A stretch of 64,000 bases of DNA from Advenella sp. FME57 (GCF_014897675.1 NZ_JABUXU010000010.1:1-64000); one strand, 5' to 3'; counted from the stretch's first letter, positions 44,589-53,793 are shown. The notes: generated by a model from the sequence alone, not told the origin. Made by a program: numbers and translations.

Positions 44589-44631
44589 TAGCGTAATTTC
44601 ACGAAGTTGTTAAGAATTGATGTGTGTACCT
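44589..44631. repeat. dispersed repeat, copy 2
   Basis: Shares TAGCGTAATTTCACGAA exactly with 24886-24902 and continues to match loosely for about 26 bases. It lies 84 bp from the tRNA fragment. Confidence 0.6.
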
Positions 44632-44926
44632 ATACTGTATTGAGTTTTGGTACAGCATTTAAAACCCGAACGGGTGATCGTACTTTGCCACAAAAGCTGT
44701 GGAAAATTGAGTTCTAACTTCTGAAGGTCAGTTCAATTCCAGGATGCTTTATTGAGACAGTTTCAAACGTTCAATACGTATCGATCCGTTCATTTTTCGA
44801 ATCTAAATGCATCCCAATGTAGGCTCTCTTTAACGCTAAATGATCCTTGCGGGTGAGAGCAAGTTTGCATAAGAGGATAGACCAGTCAAAACTATCTACT
44901 CTCAAACCCCTTTCAGGGATGACCGA
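44632..44926. other. intergenic scar, no gene seen
   Basis: About 295 bases between the repeat copy and the recombinase remnant, without a supported frame. Confidence 0.45.
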
Positions 44927-45300
44927 AACTGGCCTTGCGGGGCAATCGCCGGAAACGATGAAGGCACTCAGGCCTGGTATTTGTCAGTCGAGGGAAAAGG
45001 GGGACGGGCAAGAGACTTGTATCTGATCAAACCCGCCTTGGAAATACTACAACACTAGCTGATAGCACTGGAGCTAGGGCCAGATTCTAGGTTGAGTGAC
45101 GCTGATGAGCCGCTGATTGAGTACAAATAGTGGGAAGATAAAGAACAGGATGGGGAAGGGCGGGTTGAGAGATATCCTCTTTACCATACGGTGATCTATA
45201 TGGATATTAAGCGGTTTTTAGCGGAGCTGGTGTAGGAAATCGAGGGCAAAGCTCCGTTCGATGCACGAGCGCTGAAAGCCATTACGCCACATTGGTGGGG
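44927..45300 (+). pseudogene. decayed tyrosine recombinase
   Basis: One reading frame gives WYLSVEGKGGRARDLYLIKP, then stops, then DADEPLIEYK, YPLYHTVIYMDIKRFLAELV and ALKAITPHW. The VxGKGGRxRDlyL strand and the ITPHW segment match the catalytic domain of tyrosine integrases (the latter just before the HxxRH box). At least three in-frame stops make it non-functional. With the tRNA fragment it marks a decayed integrative element. Confidence 0.62.
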
Positions 45301-45655
45301 CGGCGATAGCAAAGGATCGATAACTTCTCCCTCATTGTAGCGCTCACCGCCATAAAAGCATCCTTCAGCGGAAATGCTATTTATGTGTTGCCTAAAACAA
45401 AATACTCCGGAGAGCGTACACCAGGGCGGTGCTCAGGAAGGGTTCTCACGTTGCGCCAACAATACATAGCATGTCCATGTTGGGCCGGTCAATTAAATTG
45501 GACTATCTAATTAAGTTAAGCAAAAATGAGATAATAACGGATTTATCGTGACCGAAACCTATACAATCTGAGCGCATAACATCATCAAATTCTCAGCGAT
45601 CACGATAGACCGGAATCAGCGGCCATCCTCACTGGAGTATGCAGTTAGTATACTG
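45301..45655. other. intergenic, MarR promoter region
   Basis: No gene in 355 bases. TTAAGTTAAG at 45511-45520 resembles a half of the operator seen at 46327 and 53794, so the MarR gene may control itself. Confidence 0.45.
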
Positions 45656-46252
45656 ATGCAAACTTTACTCGGACACATTCAAGGTACAACGCCCATGACA
45701 CGGATTAAGAAGGATTCCCACAACCTGACAACGCTTCCTCTTACCGCCTCCCAGCCTTCGCTGCTGCCAGATGGGTCAGACCAGGTATTACGGCACTTGA
45801 CTCTGGGCTTCGCTGTTCTGGGGTGGCAGCTTATCGACATTCGAGCCTCTTTCGGGAAATTACTCCATCTCTCACCATTTCAGTATGTGGCTCTTCAGGC
45901 AATTGCGCGTATTGACAACAACGAACCTTGGACCACTCGATTTCTAGCAAAGCATTTTCGGGTAACAAACGCATACGTAAGTATGGAGATTCGTCCGCTC
46001 GTTCAGCAAGGCTTGATAAGCAGTCTAGCCAATCCTGACGATAAAAGAGTGAAGTTGCTCTCCGTTACACCGAAAGGCAATTCCTTATTGACAAAGCTGG
46101 CCCCGATACAACAGCAAGTAAATGATCGCTTATTTTCCCAATTTAACGAAGCTCGCCTTCTCGAGCAGTGCCGCACTATCGAGCGGATGATCGAAGATGC
46201 GGAGCGAGCAAAGAAGCACCTGCAAGATGTCTTGTCCAATCGCGGCTTTTAG
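45656..46252 (+). CDS. MarR-family transcriptional regulator
   Basis: The protein has up to 198 residues. ATG at 45695, with AAGG upstream, is an alternative start giving 185. The winged HTH is EPWTTRFLAKHFRVTNAYVS, then MEIRPLVQQGLISSLANPDD and KRVKLLSVTPKG, matching MarR proteins. A shared inverted repeat in front of the hydrolase at 46405 and the monooxygenase operon at 53782 makes it the probable regulator of both. Confidence 0.9.
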   Translation: MQTLLGHIQGTTPMTRIKKDSHNLTTLPLTASQPSLLPDGSDQVLRHLTLGFAVLGWQLIDIRASFGKLLHLSPFQYVALQAIARIDNNEPWTTRFLAKHFRVTNAYVSMEIRPLVQQGLISSLANPDDKRVKLLSVTPKGNSLLTKLAPIQQQVNDRLFSQFNEARLLEQCRTIERMIEDAERAKKHLQDVLSNRGF

Positions 46253-46326
46253 CATCCATCTATAAACTAAATCTAACTTCAGAAAAAATCTTGAGAAAAG
46301 GCATTGACAACAACAGAGTCATTAAT

Positions 46327-46353
46327 TATAGTTAAGTTACTTACTTAATATAT
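46327..46353. promoter_or_regulatory. putative MarR operator before the hydrolase gene
   Basis: TATAGTTAAGT-5 nt-ACTTAATATAT, with core TTAAGT/ACTTAA. The left arm is identical to the one at 53794-53804. It lies 51 bp before the ATG at 46405. Confidence 0.72.
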
Positions 46354-46404
46354 TTATGATATGAATCTGAGAATGTATTATTAAAAACACTAGGAAGAGA
46401 TGGC

Positions 46405-47229
46405 ATGTCAAACGACCAAACACGGATCATATCTCGAAGGGAATGGATGTTGACAACGGGAAGCGGGCTCGCGCTGTCATTAGTACCACTAAGTGGCGTA
46501 CAGGCGACTTCAGTATCCGACAGAGGAAAATTCTCGCGACCGGATATCTTACTCGTCCACGGAGCTTGGCATGGAGGGTGGTGTTATCGGCGTGTCGCCG
46601 ACATTCTTACCGGGCTCGGTCATCGCGTTTTTGCACCGACCCTCACGGGCTTGGCTGATAGATCTCATTTGCTCACCACAAATGTTACGTTGACGACGCA
46701 CATTCAGGATATCGTGAATCTGGTACGCTGGGAAGAACTCGATAAGTTCATTTTGGTTGGCCATTCCTATGGCGGTATGGTTATCTCGGGCGCAACGGAG
46801 CAGATAGGTGCAAACAAAATTCAGTCACTGGTGTTTCTAGACGCCTTTCTTCCCAAAAATGGACAAAGCCTGGTCGATCAATCAGACGTATCTCGACAAA
46901 TGGTGAAGAATAACCCGACAGCCTTGTTGGAGCCTATTCCAGCAGCGGTTTTTCAAGTTAACGAAGCAGACAGAGAATGGGTGGATCGGCAATGTACTCC
47001 ACAACCTCTCAAGACTTTCACAGAAGCCCTCACGCTATCAGATATTCGGGATAAAGTGAGTAAGAAACTATATGTTAGGGCAGCCAACTACGAGCAACCG
47101 GCATTTGATTCGTTTTTCGATATGGCGAAATCGGATCCTCGATGGTCCGCACATCATCTGCAGTGTGGACATGATGTAATGCTCGACATGCCAGAAGAAG
47201 TGGCTAAGCTCATCAGCTCAAGCGCTTGA
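46405..47229 (+). CDS. Tat-exported alpha/beta hydrolase
   Basis: The 274-residue protein begins with a twin-arginine signal (ISRREWMLTTGSGLALSLVP). The hydrolase core has LVHGAWHGGWCYRRV, the elbow LVGHSYGGMVI with Ser121 as nucleophile, and the C-terminal LQCGHDVMLDMPEEV with His. The HGAWHGGWCW-type motif places it near salicylate-esterase/hydroxynitrile-lyase-like hydrolases. It shares its operator with the operon at 48199-53782 and may release that operon's substrate from an ester or amide outside the cytoplasm (inference). Confidence 0.9.
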   Translation: MSNDQTRIISRREWMLTTGSGLALSLVPLSGVQATSVSDRGKFSRPDILLVHGAWHGGWCYRRVADILTGLGHRVFAPTLTGLADRSHLLTTNVTLTTHIQDIVNLVRWEELDKFILVGHSYGGMVISGATEQIGANKIQSLVFLDAFLPKNGQSLVDQSDVSRQMVKNNPTALLEPIPAAVFQVNEADREWVDRQCTPQPLKTFTEALTLSDIRDKVSKKLYVRAANYEQPAFDSFFDMAKSDPRWSAHHLQCGHDVMLDMPEEVAKLISSSA

Positions 47230-47463
47230 CCAATGCTTCTCGGTATGAACGACGTTGTATCGCCTGGGTCGCCTAGAGCGGCCCGATCAACACCGCTCTG
47301 TGGTATCGCATGACTTCCTCGGGCGAAGTAACGTAGGATGCCGAAGTAGGGATGACCTCAGCAAACGGAAAATAAAACACGCAGCGTCTCGGCGGCCGAG
47401 TTTAGCCAGCGCTACTTCGTGGGAAGACAGATGATCTGCGCCCGCCAAACAATGCGAAGGAAC

Positions 47464-47491
47464 TGCGGATAGCAAATATATGCTATCCGCA
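47464..47491. repeat. perfect inverted repeat upstream of the resolvase remnant
   Basis: TGCGGATAGCA and TGCTATCCGCA form an 11-bp perfect inverted repeat with a 6-nt centre (AATATA). It lies about 30 bp before the first recognisable resolvase codon. It could be a recombination-site half or an old operator. The gap from 47230 has no gene. Confidence 0.55.
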
Positions 47492-47519
47492 AATGCATCA
47501 GATTACCCATAGACCATAG

Positions 47520-47966
47520 CTCGATGCAATGCTGGCGTTTGTGCATGAAGGTGATACGGTCATAGTGCATAGAATGGATCGCCTGACGCGAAACCTTAAC
47601 GATTTGCGCCGGCTTGTCCAGTTGCCAACTAAACGTGGTGTGCGTATTGAGTATGTCAAGGAAAGTCTGATCTTTACTGGTGAAGATTTACCGATGGAAA
47701 ATCTATTGTTATCGGTGATGGGCGTGTTTGCCGAGTTCGAGCGGGCACTGATCCGCGAGTGACAACGGGAGGGTATTGCTCTGACAAAACGCGGCGCCTA
47801 TCGTGGCCGCCAAAAGTCTATATCATCTGAACAAGTGATCGTCCTGCTTCCTGGGATTGCGTCTGGTGAGAAACAATCAGTGCAGGCCGATGAGTATGGT
47901 ATTAGTAGGAGAGCGAAGTACCAATATCTTCGGGCTGCTCAACGTCTCACACTGACAAATAAATAA
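47520..47966 (+). pseudogene. truncated serine resolvase with an internal stop
   Basis: The frame reads LDAMLAFVHEGDTVIVHRMD, then RLTRNLNDLRRLVQ and GVFAEFERALIRE, all from the catalytic domain of Tn3-type resolvases. The first third, including the catalytic Ser, is missing. A TGA at 47760-47762 stands where relatives have Arg. After it the frame continues QREGIALTKRGAYRGRQKSI to the DNA-binding end at 47966. Two defects make it dead. Confidence 0.82.
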
Positions 47967-48157
47967 TGACATGGTAAAGCGTGCCCAGGTAGTTCAAGCC
48001 GTTCCGGAAGTGCATATTCCGTCGCCGAATAAACCAAATGCCGTATTACTACCTTCTGCGGTAATAGAAGACGCCGCTGCTTTGTAGACTTTCACAATGG
48101 CTATTTGCTCATAATTGATGGAGCGACGTGAACAATGATGGTCGTGACCGATGCGAG

Positions 48158-48184
48158 AGAGGGCAGATTTCCGTCCTGCCCTCT
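48158..48184 (-). terminator. hairpin behind the minus-strand operon
   Basis: AGAGGGCAG pairs perfectly with CTGCCCTCT around a 9-nt loop, 15 bp beyond the stop of the gene ending at 48199. There is no T-run on that strand. Its position is right for the operon end. Confidence 0.6.
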
Positions 48185-48198
48185 ATAATATAGTGTTG

Positions 48199-49194
48199 TT
48201 AGCGAGTGATTTGAATGCCGGCTTCCCGAATTAGCTTGCCTATATTCTGATTATCATTTTTTACGAAATCCGTAAACTCCTTTGGCGTAAAGGTGCCAGG
48301 ATCTACACCCAGTTCTGTTAACCGCTTTTTGCGTTGTGGATCCTTAAGCGCAGTCCGTATTGACTCATTCAATTTTTTCACAATGCCGGGTGGTGTGCCG
48401 GCGGGGGAAAATACGCCGAACCAGGATTGCATCTCATAGCCATCCACGCCCGCTTCTTGAAAGGTAGGGACGTCAGGTAAGAGGGGGTCGCGTGTCGAAC
48501 TGGTTACAGCGAGTGGGCGCAGCTTCCCTGCATGGATGTGCGGAATCACCGAAATCGTGTTGGCAAACATTGCCTGAACTTCTTCACCAATCACGGCGGT
48601 CGTCGCTGGTGCGGAACCTTTGTACGGAACCGAAACAATCTTGGCGCCCGATTTGATTTTGTACAGCTCTGCTGCAAGACTCATGGATGTTCCGACACCC
48701 GCATGTGAAAAGTTTAAGCCACCGGGATTGTTGAAGGCGTGTTTTGTGAAGTTACCTAGCGTTTTTGGCGGAAACGCGGTCGGCACAACCAGCACGTTGT
48801 TAACTGTACCGATCAGGGCGACAGGAATGAAGTCTGCCATTGGATCGTAAGATAGATCGGATATTAGATAAGGATTAGCTGAGATGCTGCCTTGACTCCC
48901 GATCAGTAGTGTATACCCGTCCCCAGGTGCGCGGGCGACAAGTGAGCTGCCCACACTTGCACTTCCACCGGGCTTGTTTAATACAATGACTGGTTGATCG
49001 AGGTTCGGACTTAGGGCTTCCGAAATTATCCGCGCAAGCACGTCGTTTGTTCCTCCTGCAGCAAACGGCACCACGATTTCTATTGGCTTTGAGGGATAGG
49101 TCTCTGTGGCGGCAACGGAGCTAGTTATTGGGATCATGCCAACTGTTATCGCGATGATAAATGGGCCGACTGAATACTTTATCAATGAATTCAT
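48199..49194 (-). CDS. Bug/TctC-type tripartite tricarboxylate receptor
   Basis: The 331-residue protein has a signal peptide (MNSLIKYSVGPFIIAITVGM...SSVAA), then YPSKPIEIVVPFAAGGTNDV and VLNKPGGSASVGSSLVARAP, the Bug landmarks. It is the last gene of the monooxygenase operon, so it probably presents the operon's substrate or senses it. TctA/B partners are not in the window. Confidence 0.94.
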   Translation of the reverse strand: MNSLIKYSVGPFIIAITVGMIPITSSVAATETYPSKPIEIVVPFAAGGTNDVLARIISEALSPNLDQPVIVLNKPGGSASVGSSLVARAPGDGYTLLIGSQGSISANPYLISDLSYDPMADFIPVALIGTVNNVLVVPTAFPPKTLGNFTKHAFNNPGGLNFSHAGVGTSMSLAAELYKIKSGAKIVSVPYKGSAPATTAVIGEEVQAMFANTISVIPHIHAGKLRPLAVTSSTRDPLLPDVPTFQEAGVDGYEMQSWFGVFSPAGTPPGIVKKLNESIRTALKDPQRKKRLTELGVDPGTFTPKEFTDFVKNDNQNIGKLIREAGIQITR

Positions 49195-49254
49195 GTTTGT
49201 CTCCTCGATGGGTAATGAATAGACCGAAGGTCATTCAAATGTTTTCTCGTGCTG

Positions 49255-49800
49255 CTATGCGTCAGATTCAATATAAGTACCTCGACAATAGATGAGAGGG
49301 TGCGGAGCATGGCCTTGGAACGAATTAATTTTGCAAAGATGAATCGTATGGTCCCCACCATAGTAGTGATCGATAATTTCGCAGATGAAGGTTGCCGCGC
49401 AGTCTTCCAGTACGGGAGTTCCACACTGTGCAAGGCTGTAGCTGATCCCCGCGAATTTATCGACATCCGGCCGGGAAAATTGCGCCGCAAGGCGTCGCTG
49501 CTCGGCGGACAAAACATTGATGACAATCGTTTTCGCTTTGAGAAACCCTGAATGGCTGGGTGCTGTATTCACCTGGCTCCATAGCACTAGAGGTGGGTCA
49601 AGTGAGACCGATGCAAAAGAATTGACGGTAACCCCAAGTGGTGACCCTTCCGGGTTCAATGCAGTGACAACTGTCACCCCTGTGGCAAAAGATGCTAGCG
49701 TGTTACGTAACTGCTTTTGTTGTTCCTGATTCAGCAGAGATTCCGTGTCGTTGGGTTTGAACGGCGCTCGCGGCTTTGAAACAGTGTCTGAAATAATCAT
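49255..49800 (-). CDS. flavin reductase (HpaC/DIM6-NTAB type)
   Basis: ATG at 49800 has GAGG upstream and gives 181 residues; the longer frame from 49866 overlaps the neighbour's end. RNTLASFATGVTVVTALNPE, GVTVNSFASVSLDPPLVLWS and RRLAAQFSRPDVDKFAGI are typical of reductases that supply FADH2 or FMNH2 to two-component monooxygenases. Its partner is the HpaB-like protein at 52265. Confidence 0.92.
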   Translation of the reverse strand: MIISDTVSKPRAPFKPNDTESLLNQEQQKQLRNTLASFATGVTVVTALNPEGSPLGVTVNSFASVSLDPPLVLWSQVNTAPSHSGFLKAKTIVINVLSAEQRRLAAQFSRPDVDKFAGISYSLAQCGTPVLEDCAATFICEIIDHYYGGDHTIHLCKINSFQGHAPHPLIYCRGTYIESDA

Positions 49801-49831
49801 GTCTAAGTTCCTCGATATTGCAAATGAGTTG

Positions 49832-50632
49832 CTACAGCAACGACGTTCGCTCGCTCCAGCCACCAATCAGTGTTTCTCCGGCTTCCGTCCGCGGACGAGG
49901 GTACGGGGAGCAGGCTATCTCAAGCATTGCCCATGCAAGGCAAAGATTCGATGAGATGACAGGTTTGCCTGACAGTTCAGCGATGGCTGGAATCGCGCGC
50001 AGCGTGGGCATTCCCGTGCCTGACAAAAGAATTGCGTCCGCTCTGTTTGTCGCTAGAGAATTTGTCGCTTCCAGAATCATTTCGGTATTCAATTTATAAA
50101 CATTACGCGTATCTTCCGCCTCGAGCATTGTTCGTACAGAGCCAATGACCGTGAGCCCGCACTTTTCCCAATGTGCATGGCTAATGTCAACCAACCATTG
50201 GGGGTATGGCGCGATTAATGCAATTTTTGAAACTCCGAGATGTTTCAGTGCAGAGAGAATGGCTTCTGCAGAAGTGATGATAGGGTATCCGTACTGCCGT
50301 GAAAACTCATCTATTCGACGCCGCTCCTCATCCCGCCCCAAAAGGTAGGTACTTCCTGTGCATGCGTAACCGACCACATCGAGCTTGGCGGTGTCGAATG
50401 CGTTCAGACTCGCGGCAAGATTGTGCATGTAATCCACCAGTCTGCTTTTTGAATCGACTCGGCTTCCTTGGAGTCGCGTTGTCAGTACACCGATCTGATC
50501 AGGCATCAATGCGGAAATCTCCGGTTCGACAATTGGATTGGCCTGTGGCACTGCAATACCAAACAGCCCCTGCTTGCTGTACTCTCTTTCGGGATGGCGA
50601 CTTATGTTTTGCGCAGTATCAATGACATGCAT
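49832..50632 (-). CDS. Asp/Glu racemase-superfamily enzyme (maleate isomerase / arylmalonate decarboxylase-like)
   Basis: The 266-residue protein has MPDQIGVLTTRLQ, the first active region DVVGYACTGSTYLLG, GVSKIALIAPYPQWLVDISH and the second region AILLSGTGMPTLRAIPAIAE. The first-half Cys is present. In the second half, where racemases and maleate isomerases carry another Cys, this reads SGTGM. Maleate isomerase, hydantoin racemase and arylmalonate decarboxylase activities all occur in the family, so the exact reaction is open. It starts 3 bp before the end of the upstream gene's spacer, so tight coupling is likely. Confidence 0.85.
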   Translation of the reverse strand: MHVIDTAQNISRHPEREYSKQGLFGIAVPQANPIVEPEISALMPDQIGVLTTRLQGSRVDSKSRLVDYMHNLAASLNAFDTAKLDVVGYACTGSTYLLGRDEERRRIDEFSRQYGYPIITSAEAILSALKHLGVSKIALIAPYPQWLVDISHAHWEKCGLTVIGSVRTMLEAEDTRNVYKLNTEMILEATNSLATNRADAILLSGTGMPTLRAIPAIAELSGKPVISSNLCLAWAMLEIACSPYPRPRTEAGETLIGGWSERTSLL

Positions 50633-50635
50633 TTG

Positions 50636-51544
50636 TTATCTCCCATCACCAGGTACGGTACCTTTAGGAAGATCGCTCACGTATTGCGCGATTTCACCTG
50701 GAGTGGTAAGCCATATCGAATCGCGATTATTATTGATGTGTTCCAGCACTGTCCTTAGCTGGTGGATGCGATGTGGATGCCCAGTCATGAACGTATGTAA
50801 CGACACGCAGTAAACCATAGGGAATGATTTTGATTCGTGTAGCTGTTCATCAAATGCATTTATCATCATTCGGGTGAAGTCGGTGTCGCTGGAACCCCTA
50901 TTGATATATGCGGGAAGGTCATTTAATTCCATCGACGGATACGGAACCGCCAAAATCGGTCCCTTACCGGTCTTGAACCACATCGGCTGTTCATCAAAAA
51001 ACCAGTCGAGCATGTATGTAAAGCCCAGTTCCTTCAGTAGTTCGGGCGTATTGGCGCTTTGCGAAATAAAAGGTCCGAGCCAGCCCTTGGGAGCCACACC
51101 CTCCGCTGAATTCATTTGATTGACAACCTGAACGATCATTTCTCGCTCCTGTGTTTCCGACATATCGATCTGCCGTTCTGAGTTGGTTCGACCGTGTCCT
51201 ACGAATTCATCTCCACGTTCACGAAATGCATCAAGAACTCGGGGGTAAACGTCATACACGGATGAGTTGGCGAGGATAGCCAGCGGTATTTCCAGGTCGT
51301 CAAAGAGTTTTTTAATGCGCCAGACCCCTACCCGGTTTCCATAATCACGATAGGCATAACCTCGATGGTAGGGCGCTGAAGGGGACGAGGTAAAGTCGTT
51401 TCCGGGATTCAGACCAAATTCAAAGGCTTCAATATTCAGTGCGAAGTAGACGGCAAGTCTTGTGCCATTTTCCCAATCGTAAGTCGGTCGATCGACGATA
51501 GCAGAATATGGATAGCGGTCTAGTTTTGTATCAAATTTTTTCAT
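50636..51544 (-). CDS. polysaccharide-deacetylase-family hydrolase (PuuE-like)
   Basis: The 302-residue protein, without a signal peptide, has RLAVYFALNIEAFEFG, YGNRVGVWRIKKLFDDLEIP, then DEFVGHGRTNSERQIDMSET. This cytoplasmic NodB-fold group includes PuuE allantoinase and other enzymes that hydrolyse cyclic amides. In this operon a ring-opening amidohydrolase step is likely. Confidence 0.88.
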   Translation of the reverse strand: MKKFDTKLDRYPYSAIVDRPTYDWENGTRLAVYFALNIEAFEFGLNPGNDFTSSPSAPYHRGYAYRDYGNRVGVWRIKKLFDDLEIPLAILANSSVYDVYPRVLDAFRERGDEFVGHGRTNSERQIDMSETQEREMIVQVVNQMNSAEGVAPKGWLGPFISQSANTPELLKELGFTYMLDWFFDEQPMWFKTGKGPILAVPYPSMELNDLPAYINRGSSDTDFTRMMINAFDEQLHESKSFPMVYCVSLHTFMTGHPHRIHQLRTVLEHINNNRDSIWLTTPGEIAQYVSDLPKGTVPGDGR

Positions 51545-51569
51545 GATTGCTCCTAGTTAATTATCAGTT

Positions 51570-52268
51570 TCATTTGGGAGATACGGATATTTCTCGCAAA
51601 CGTTTTAAGAGCTCGTTCGCCGGAAGTACCTCAGCATACTTTTGGGACATATCGAAGAGATTGACGACATGGGACACCTCTCCTCTGTCATAGACGCAAT
51701 CTTCAGGAACAATTACGTGGTAGTTATAGGAGAAGCCATCTACGACGCTGGCGCGTATACATCCAGAAGTCGTGCAGCCAACCATGAGTAAAGTGTCGAC
51801 ACCTAAATTCACCAGATGGCTGGCCAAGGACGTGCCGAAGAAGGCGCTGGGATGATGTTTCGGAATTAGAATGTCTCCCTCTATTGGAGCCAGATCGCCA
51901 AAGAACTCATAGCCACGAAGCGGTATATCCATCATGGTCGGGACTTTTTCCGTCAATCGACCTCTGTCGTATAATTTCTTTGGCGCAACGTGCGGATAAA
52001 GGACGGGCCAGTTCTTACTCCGAAACAGGGATAACAATGGCTTAACCTGATCAGCAGCAGCCCAGGCGGCGTCGCCACATGATGTGGGAAACTCTTTCAT
52101 CGCTTCCGCAATTGGGACACGAGCTGTGCCCGTCGTTCTGTATTGCATATCGATAATGAGAAGTGCCGGATGCTTTCCCATTCCGCCGGAGCCGCCAAAT
52201 CCTGCGGTGGCATATGCAGCTTTATCAGCATTTGTAATCAAGTCATCCCAAGGCCGTTTAATATTCAT
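51570..52268 (-). CDS. isochorismatase-like cysteine hydrolase
   Basis: The 232-residue protein has the catalytic triad pattern of the family: Asp in LLIIDMQYRTTG, Lys in PKHHPSAFFGTSL and Cys in VGCTTSGCIRASVVDG. The group contains N-carbamoylsarcosine amidase, maleamate amidase and ureidoacrylate amidohydrolase (RutB). It likely removes ammonia or a carbamoyl group from a linear intermediate. Its ATG overlaps the stop of the monooxygenase gene (ATGA). Confidence 0.92.
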   Translation of the reverse strand: MNIKRPWDDLITNADKAAYATAGFGGSGGMGKHPALLIIDMQYRTTGTARVPIAEAMKEFPTSCGDAAWAAADQVKPLLSLFRSKNWPVLYPHVAPKKLYDRGRLTEKVPTMMDIPLRGYEFFGDLAPIEGDILIPKHHPSAFFGTSLASHLVNLGVDTLLMVGCTTSGCIRASVVDGFSYNYHVIVPEDCVYDRGEVSHVVNLFDMSQKYAEVLPANELLKRLREISVSPK

Positions 52269-53782
52269 CTCGTAATTCCTCTGGGTGTCAAACCGCCAGT
52301 ATTAGCGGGTTCAACTATTTCTAATGGATTCAAAGAAGTGGTATGGTCATATGTCGCCATGAAGTCTTCGACTATTGCGTCGAACTTCTTCCAGGGAGCT
52401 TGTCGGAGGCTATAAGCTCGTACGACAAACGATGGGCCGGCGTAGAAGTTCTCATATTGGAGATGGCGGCTTGCAAATTCAGAGCCGAGCATGTCCCACG
52501 CTAGCTTGTAAAGCTTCATACGGTCTAACGCGGTTTCATGGTCTGTGGACCAAAACTCTTCAAAGATGGCATTCAGAGACTCATCATGTATTACCGAAAC
52601 GTTCGCGGGCATTTGGAAAACGGAGCCACCCATGAGCTCCCGTACCGCGGTGCACAACGAGACGTAGTTTTCTTGGCACCAATTCAAGGTTGCGTACATG
52701 TATCTACGATTGGGCAACACAAGTCCTTCGCCAATCTCTTCAAATGCGAGGATTTGCCCCGCTATCATTGCGGCGAGACTAGCTTCATACGCAGCAAGGC
52801 GACCTAACGTATCTTGGACGGCGGGAATGTTGCGGACGCCACCCGATTGACAAATTTTGTTCGCAAGCCCGAGGATGAATTGCAACTTCGACCAAAATCT
52901 GACGTTCGATTGATGGTTACCGAAACAATGACCCGCGGTATCAACGTATATGGACCTACTTAGCTCTATATGACCCAGGGTGAAGATACGGTTCCAAGGA
53001 ACCTTTACTTGATCGCAGAACAGCATCATGTCCGATTCGTCGAAGCGGGATGACAAAGGGTTATCAAATGCGCTTTCCGCCATCGCCTCCATGGACTTTC
53101 GGGACCATAGGCTAATCCCCGGTGTAGCGACAGGCAGTGCACATGTTATTGCCTCCTTTTCTCGACCTGGAGCTAGAGCTGATAGGTTACCAATCCAGAC
53201 TTCGTCGACAAAGGCGCCACCTGTCGCGAGCATTTTCATGCCATGGATGGTTACCCCAGACTCATCGGACGCGATTACCTGCAATGATGGGGAGTCAAAT
53301 AAATGTTCCTTAGCATCAGAGCTCCAGTTTTTGGCGCCAGCGGGAGGATGAACCGCGTATGTTACATACAGATCATTATCGCGAAGGTAACGATAATAAG
53401 CTTCAATGTTTTGTCGAAACCCGTGGTCTGAAAGGTCAAAAATATCAGGCTTCAGAGTCATCCCCGTGACGAAGGACGAAACATGGTCAGGCGAACGGCC
53501 CAATAATCCATAGCTGAAATCCGCCAGTAACTTGTGCCCGTTGCTCCGGAACTTCAGGTCTTCGATATTTCGGGGCTGCATGTAGTAGAAGCTATATCTC
53601 TGACCATTCTCTTCAAAAGACATTCCTGGCGTTGTTCGCTTGTAATCAAAAAGTTTGGCATATGTGCCAGCGGCATTGCGAAATGCGGGATGTTTCGTTA
53701 CGTCAGTGACAAGCTCGCCTCCAATATAAACTCGCCGTCCGTCGCGTAATGATTTTAAATATTCTTCACCCGTTCGTAGCAT
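52265..53782 (-). CDS. 4-hydroxyphenylacetate 3-hydroxylase (HpaB)-type FADH2 monooxygenase
   Basis: ATG at 53782, with GAGG 7 nt upstream, gives 505 residues starting MLRTGEEYLKSLRDGRRVYI, the usual HpaB beginning. The ATG at 53794 lies inside the operator and is rejected. Later landmarks are YAVHPPAGAKNWSSDAKEHL, FCDQVKVPWNRIF and IYVDTAGHCFGNHQSNVRFW. It needs reduced flavin from the reductase at 49255. As first gene of the operon it probably hydroxylates the ring of the substrate, which could be aromatic or N-heterocyclic. Confidence 0.94.
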   Translation of the reverse strand: MLRTGEEYLKSLRDGRRVYIGGELVTDVTKHPAFRNAAGTYAKLFDYKRTTPGMSFEENGQRYSFYYMQPRNIEDLKFRSNGHKLLADFSYGLLGRSPDHVSSFVTGMTLKPDIFDLSDHGFRQNIEAYYRYLRDNDLYVTYAVHPPAGAKNWSSDAKEHLFDSPSLQVIASDESGVTIHGMKMLATGGAFVDEVWIGNLSALAPGREKEAITCALPVATPGISLWSRKSMEAMAESAFDNPLSSRFDESDMMLFCDQVKVPWNRIFTLGHIELSRSIYVDTAGHCFGNHQSNVRFWSKLQFILGLANKICQSGGVRNIPAVQDTLGRLAAYEASLAAMIAGQILAFEEIGEGLVLPNRRYMYATLNWCQENYVSLCTAVRELMGGSVFQMPANVSVIHDESLNAIFEEFWSTDHETALDRMKLYKLAWDMLGSEFASRHLQYENFYAGPSFVVRAYSLRQAPWKKFDAIVEDFMATYDHTTSLNPLEIVEPANTGGLTPRGITR

Positions 53783-53793
53783 TGCATACCTCA

